Shown here piece after piece: positions 61,554 to 64,000 of a DNA stretch of 64,000 nucleotides; position 1 is the stretch's first letter, and the number at the start of each line of letters is the position of its first letter. This DNA comes from Nonomuraea typhae (GTDB lineage: Bacteria; Actinomycetota; Actinomycetes; Streptosporangiales; Streptosporangiaceae). The notes below the pieces were generated by a model, which ran no database searches, had not been told where the DNA came from, and worked only from the letters and a program-made list of their open reading frames with translations. Both the position numbers and the translations under genes were made by a program. The stretch spans positions 682,001-746,000 of the forward strand of contig NZ_VRLV01000001.1 in assembly GCF_009760925.1 (NCBI RefSeq), read 5' to 3'.

Positions 61554-62329
61554 TCTCCCGCTCGGAGCGCCTGGCCAACTACGCGATCCTGTCCGTCTTC
61601 GCGCTCTTCGCCCTCTTCCCCATCCTCACGATCCTCCAGGCGGCGGCCGGCGGCGGCGTCGACGGCTTCGTCCAGGCGTGGGAGACCGGGCACTTCCACA
61701 CCTACCTGCGCACGAGCCTCGGGGTGTCGGCGTTCGTCGTCGTGGTCAGCGTGATCCTGTCGATCATGAGCGGGTACGCCTTCGGGACCATGCGCTTCCG
61801 CGGGCAGAACGCGCTCTTCTACCTGTTCCTGCTCGGGATCATGATGCCGAGCGAGGCCATCGCCGTCCCCCTCTACTTCGACCTGCGCAGCCTGGGGCTC
61901 ACCGACACGTTCTGGTCGATCGTGCTGCCGCAGGTGGCGCTGTCGGTGGCGTTCGGCACCTTCTGGATGCGCGCCTACTTCCGCTCCAGCAGCCGCGCCA
62001 TCGTCGAGGCCGCCCGCATCGACGGCGCCTCCACCTGGCGCACCCTCTGGCTCGTGCTCGTGCCCCCGGCCCGGCCGGCCATCGTCACCCTCACCCTGCT
62101 GGTCTTCATGTGGACGTGGAACGAGTTCCTCATCCCGCTGATCATGGTCACCAGCGAGGGGCTGCGCACCGCGCCGCTCGGGCTGGCCTTCTTCCAGGGG
62201 CAGTACACCGCCGACTTCGCCCTGCTCGCCGCCGGCTCCGTCATCGTCGCGACGCCGGTCGTCGTCTTCTACCTGTTCCTCCAGCGCCACTTCATCCGCG
62301 GGCTGCTCCAGGGGGCGGTCCGCGAATAG
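61550..62329 (+). CDS. Sugar ABC permease (MalG/UgpE type)
   Basis: 259 residues, six helices. The EAA loop is IVEAARIDGASTWRTLWLVL, and FMWTWNEFLIPLIMV is typical of MalG-like permeases. GTG start 61550 overlaps the other permease stop. It ends 19 bases before the PIG-L gene, which has its own GGAGG. Confidence 0.9.
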   Translation: MISRSERLANYAILSVFALFALFPILTILQAAAGGGVDGFVQAWETGHFHTYLRTSLGVSAFVVVVSVILSIMSGYAFGTMRFRGQNALFYLFLLGIMMPSEAIAVPLYFDLRSLGLTDTFWSIVLPQVALSVAFGTFWMRAYFRSSSRAIVEAARIDGASTWRTLWLVLVPPARPAIVTLTLLVFMWTWNEFLIPLIMVTSEGLRTAPLGLAFFQGQYTADFALLAAGSVIVATPVVVFYLFLQRHFIRGLLQGAVRE

Positions 62330-62348
62330 CTCCCTTCCGGAGGTCCTC

Positions 62349-64000
62349 TTGCGTCTGGCGACACCCTTACTCACCGCTCTCCTGCTCACATTGACGCCCG
62401 CCGTACCCGCGCAGGCTTCGCCGCAGCCTCCCGCCGACCTCGGCGCGCTCTTCGTCGGCGCGCACCCCGACGACGAGGCGTTCAGCCTCTCCACGCTGGG
62501 CCAGTGGAAGCAGGACCACGGCGTGCGCACCGGCGTGGTCACCGTCACCCGCGGCGAGGGCGGCGGCAACGCGGTCGGCCCCGAGGAGGGGCCCGCGCTC
62601 GGGCTCCTGCGCGAAGGCGAGGAGCGCGCCGCGGTCGGCAAGGCCGGCATCACCGAGGTGTTCAACCTCGACGACGCCGACTTCTACTACACCGTCAGCG
62701 CGCCGCTCACCGACCAGGTCTGGGGCGGCGACACGCTGGCCAAGGTCGTCCGCATCGTCCGGCAGACCCGGCCGGAGGTGCTGCTCACCATGGACCCGGC
62801 GCCCTCGCCGGGCAACCACGGCAACCACCAGCAGGCCGCCAGGCTCGCCGTCGAGGCGTTCTACGCCGCCGCCGACCCCGAGGCGTTCCCCGAGCAATTG
62901 ACCGAGGAGGGCCTGCGGCCGTTCGCCCCCGCCCGCCTGCTGCTCGGCGGCGCCCGCGGCATCACCGCGCCCGCCGGCCCCGGGTGCGAGGCCGTCACCG
63001 ACCCCGTGCGCAACGTCTACGGCGTGTGGAGCGGGCGCGCGCACCAGGGACGCACCTGGGCGGCGATCGAGCGTGACGCCCAGCGCATGTACGCCTCCCA
63101 GGGCTGGGCCGGTTTCCCCGACGTGCCGGCCGATCCGGCCAAGCTCGGCTGCGACCTGTTCACGCAGGTGGACTCCCGGGTGCCCTTCCCCGCGCCGGGC
63201 TCGCCCGCGGCCGCCGCGCCGACCGCGATCCTCGACGGGGCGCTCGTCCGGGCCCCCGGGACGGTGCCGCTGGGCACCGAGTTCACGCTGACGGCCGCCG
63301 CCTTCGACGTGCGCCCGGGCAAGCCGTTCACCGTCCGGGCCGAGGTGCGCGGGCGCGAGGCGCTGGGGCGCGCGTCGGTGAAACCGCAGGTCCCCGCCGG
63401 GTGGCAGGTCACGGGCTCCGGCGACCTCGGCCGCCTCACGCCCGGCCGCCGGGCCGCCGCCACGTTCACGATCACCCCGCCGCAGGGGGCCGCCACCGGT
63501 CAGCGGGTACGGCTGGCCGCCACGCTGACCACCGAGCGGGGCACCGGGTACACCGATCGGCCGGTCGAGGTGGGCGCCGCCGTACGGGTGACGCAGCAGC
63601 TGCTCCCGCAGGTCGGCCAGTACGAGAAGTGGGTCGGCGGGCTGCCCGCGGCGCAGCTTCGCGGGCTGGTGACGCCCGTGCTCACCCTGGCGTCCGGCGG
63701 CTCGCGGCAGGTCGGGGTCGTGGTGACGAACGTCGGCGACACCGCCCAGTCGGGGACCGTGAAGGTGGAGCTGCCCCGCGGGTTCACCGCAGACCGGGCG
63801 GAGGCCCCCTACAGCGGCCTGGCGCCCGGGGCGTCCGTGACCGTGCCGTTCACCGTGACCAACTCCGATCCGTCGCTGAAGACCGCCAACGAGGGCGGCG
63901 ACTACGTCTACACCGTCACCGCCACGAGCGACGGCGGTTCCAGCGTGAGCCGGCCCGCCCTGGAACTCGTGCCCGCCACCGTGATCCCGCGCTCCGCGGT
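62349..64000 (+). CDS. Secreted PIG-L-type deacetylase with C-terminal extension, 3' end outside window
   Basis: Start TTG 62349 is supported by GGAGG five bases upstream, and the frame stays open to the window edge (550 codons). A signal peptide ends near PAVPAQA. The PIG-L domain has the Zn/active-site motif AHPDDEA (His39, Asp41, Asp42), VVTVTRGEGGGNAVG and the late His-rich GNHGNHQQAARLAVEAF. From about residue 280 there are beta-sandwich-like, NEW3-type segments (VRPGKPFTVRAEVR and QVGVVVTNVGDTAQSGTVKV). PIG-L enzymes deacetylate N-acetylglucosamine groups. It is likely secreted and co-transcribed with the importer, producing or trimming its substrate outside the cell. Confidence 0.87.
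   Translation, partial: MRLATPLLTALLLTLTPAVPAQASPQPPADLGALFVGAHPDDEAFSLSTLGQWKQDHGVRTGVVTVTRGEGGGNAVGPEEGPALGLLREGEERAAVGKAGITEVFNLDDADFYYTVSAPLTDQVWGGDTLAKVVRIVRQTRPEVLLTMDPAPSPGNHGNHQQAARLAVEAFYAAADPEAFPEQLTEEGLRPFAPARLLLGGARGITAPAGPGCEAVTDPVRNVYGVWSGRAHQGRTWAAIERDAQRMYASQGWAGFPDVPADPAKLGCDLFTQVDSRVPFPAPGSPAAAAPTAILDGALVRAPGTVPLGTEFTLTAAAFDVRPGKPFTVRAEVRGREALGRASVKPQVPAGWQVTGSGDLGRLTPGRRAAATFTITPPQGAATGQRVRLAATLTTERGTGYTDRPVEVGAAVRVTQQLLPQVGQYEKWVGGLPAAQLRGLVTPVLTLASGGSRQVGVVVTNVGDTAQSGTVKVELPRGFTADRAEAPYSGLAPGASVTVPFTVTNSDPSLKTANEGGDYVYTVTATSDGGSSVSRPALELVPATVIPRSA

Overview
The window is very GC-rich, gene-dense DNA in which most neighbouring genes overlap by 4 bases and GTG/TTG starts are common. 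The content (a complete actinobacterial mce operon, IdeR/DmdR-type iron boxes, PTS-dependent dihydroxyacetone kinase, MmyB-type regulators, binding-protein sugar importers without their own ATPase) fits a chromosome of a filamentous actinomycete. I would guess a Streptosporangiales member such as Nonomuraea, but that is inference. No rRNA, tRNA, CRISPR array, transposase or phage gene was seen, and no gap between genes exceeds 300 bases.

Layout. 0-0.6 kb: the end of a cation efflux (CDF) gene. 0.56-10.2 kb (minus): one long operon yrbEA-yrbEB-mceABCDEF-mam-PPTase-small membrane protein, a lipid or sterol importer of the cell envelope. 10.3-12.3 kb: a DUF4386 membrane protein divergent from a TetR regulator across a long palindrome, then an orphan membrane protein. 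12.3-16 kb: GntR/UTRA regulator divergent from an MFS transporter and a GH3 glycosidase. 16-19.7 kb: hydrolase, SDR, MmyB-type regulator, Xaa-Pro aminopeptidase. 19.8-25.2 kb: a CBS-domain protein and a five-gene oligopeptide/nickel-type ABC importer. 25.3-29.4 kb: a repeat-bearing anchored protein, a secreted GH114 protein, and a cyclase-family hydrolase coupled to a TPP enzyme. 29.4-31.3 kb: dhaKLM.

31.4-43.8 kb is a mosaic: P450 plus acyltransferase, VOC protein, two-component system, RraA-like protein, monooxygenase-like protein, a degraded Ada-AlkA gene, a soluble Ser/Thr kinase, an MFS/regulator pair, and an M81 metallopeptidase coupled to a GH29 fucosidase. 43.9-47.9 kb: UDP-glucose dehydrogenase, then kynurenine 3-monooxygenase and tryptophan 2,3-dioxygenase with a divergent Lrp regulator. 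47.9-54.8 kb is an iron region: a siderophore-interacting protein and a complete Fe-siderophore ABC importer, each with its own iron box, plus two uncharacterised genes. 54.8-56 kb: membrane acyltransferase. 56-64 kb: a sugar locus with GH4 glycosidase and DeoR repressor divergent from a PfkB kinase, sugar-binding lipoprotein, two permeases and a secreted PIG-L-type deacetylase that runs off the window.

The points most worth a second look are the Ada-AlkA gene, which appears to carry two independent deletions (a frameshifted N-terminus and loss of the helix-hairpin-helix core); a tryptophan dioxygenase with Ser at the usual distal-His position, paired with KMO but with no formamidase or kynureninase nearby; the translationally coupled cyclase/TPP enzyme pair; and the amino-sugar-like GH4/PIG-L locus.
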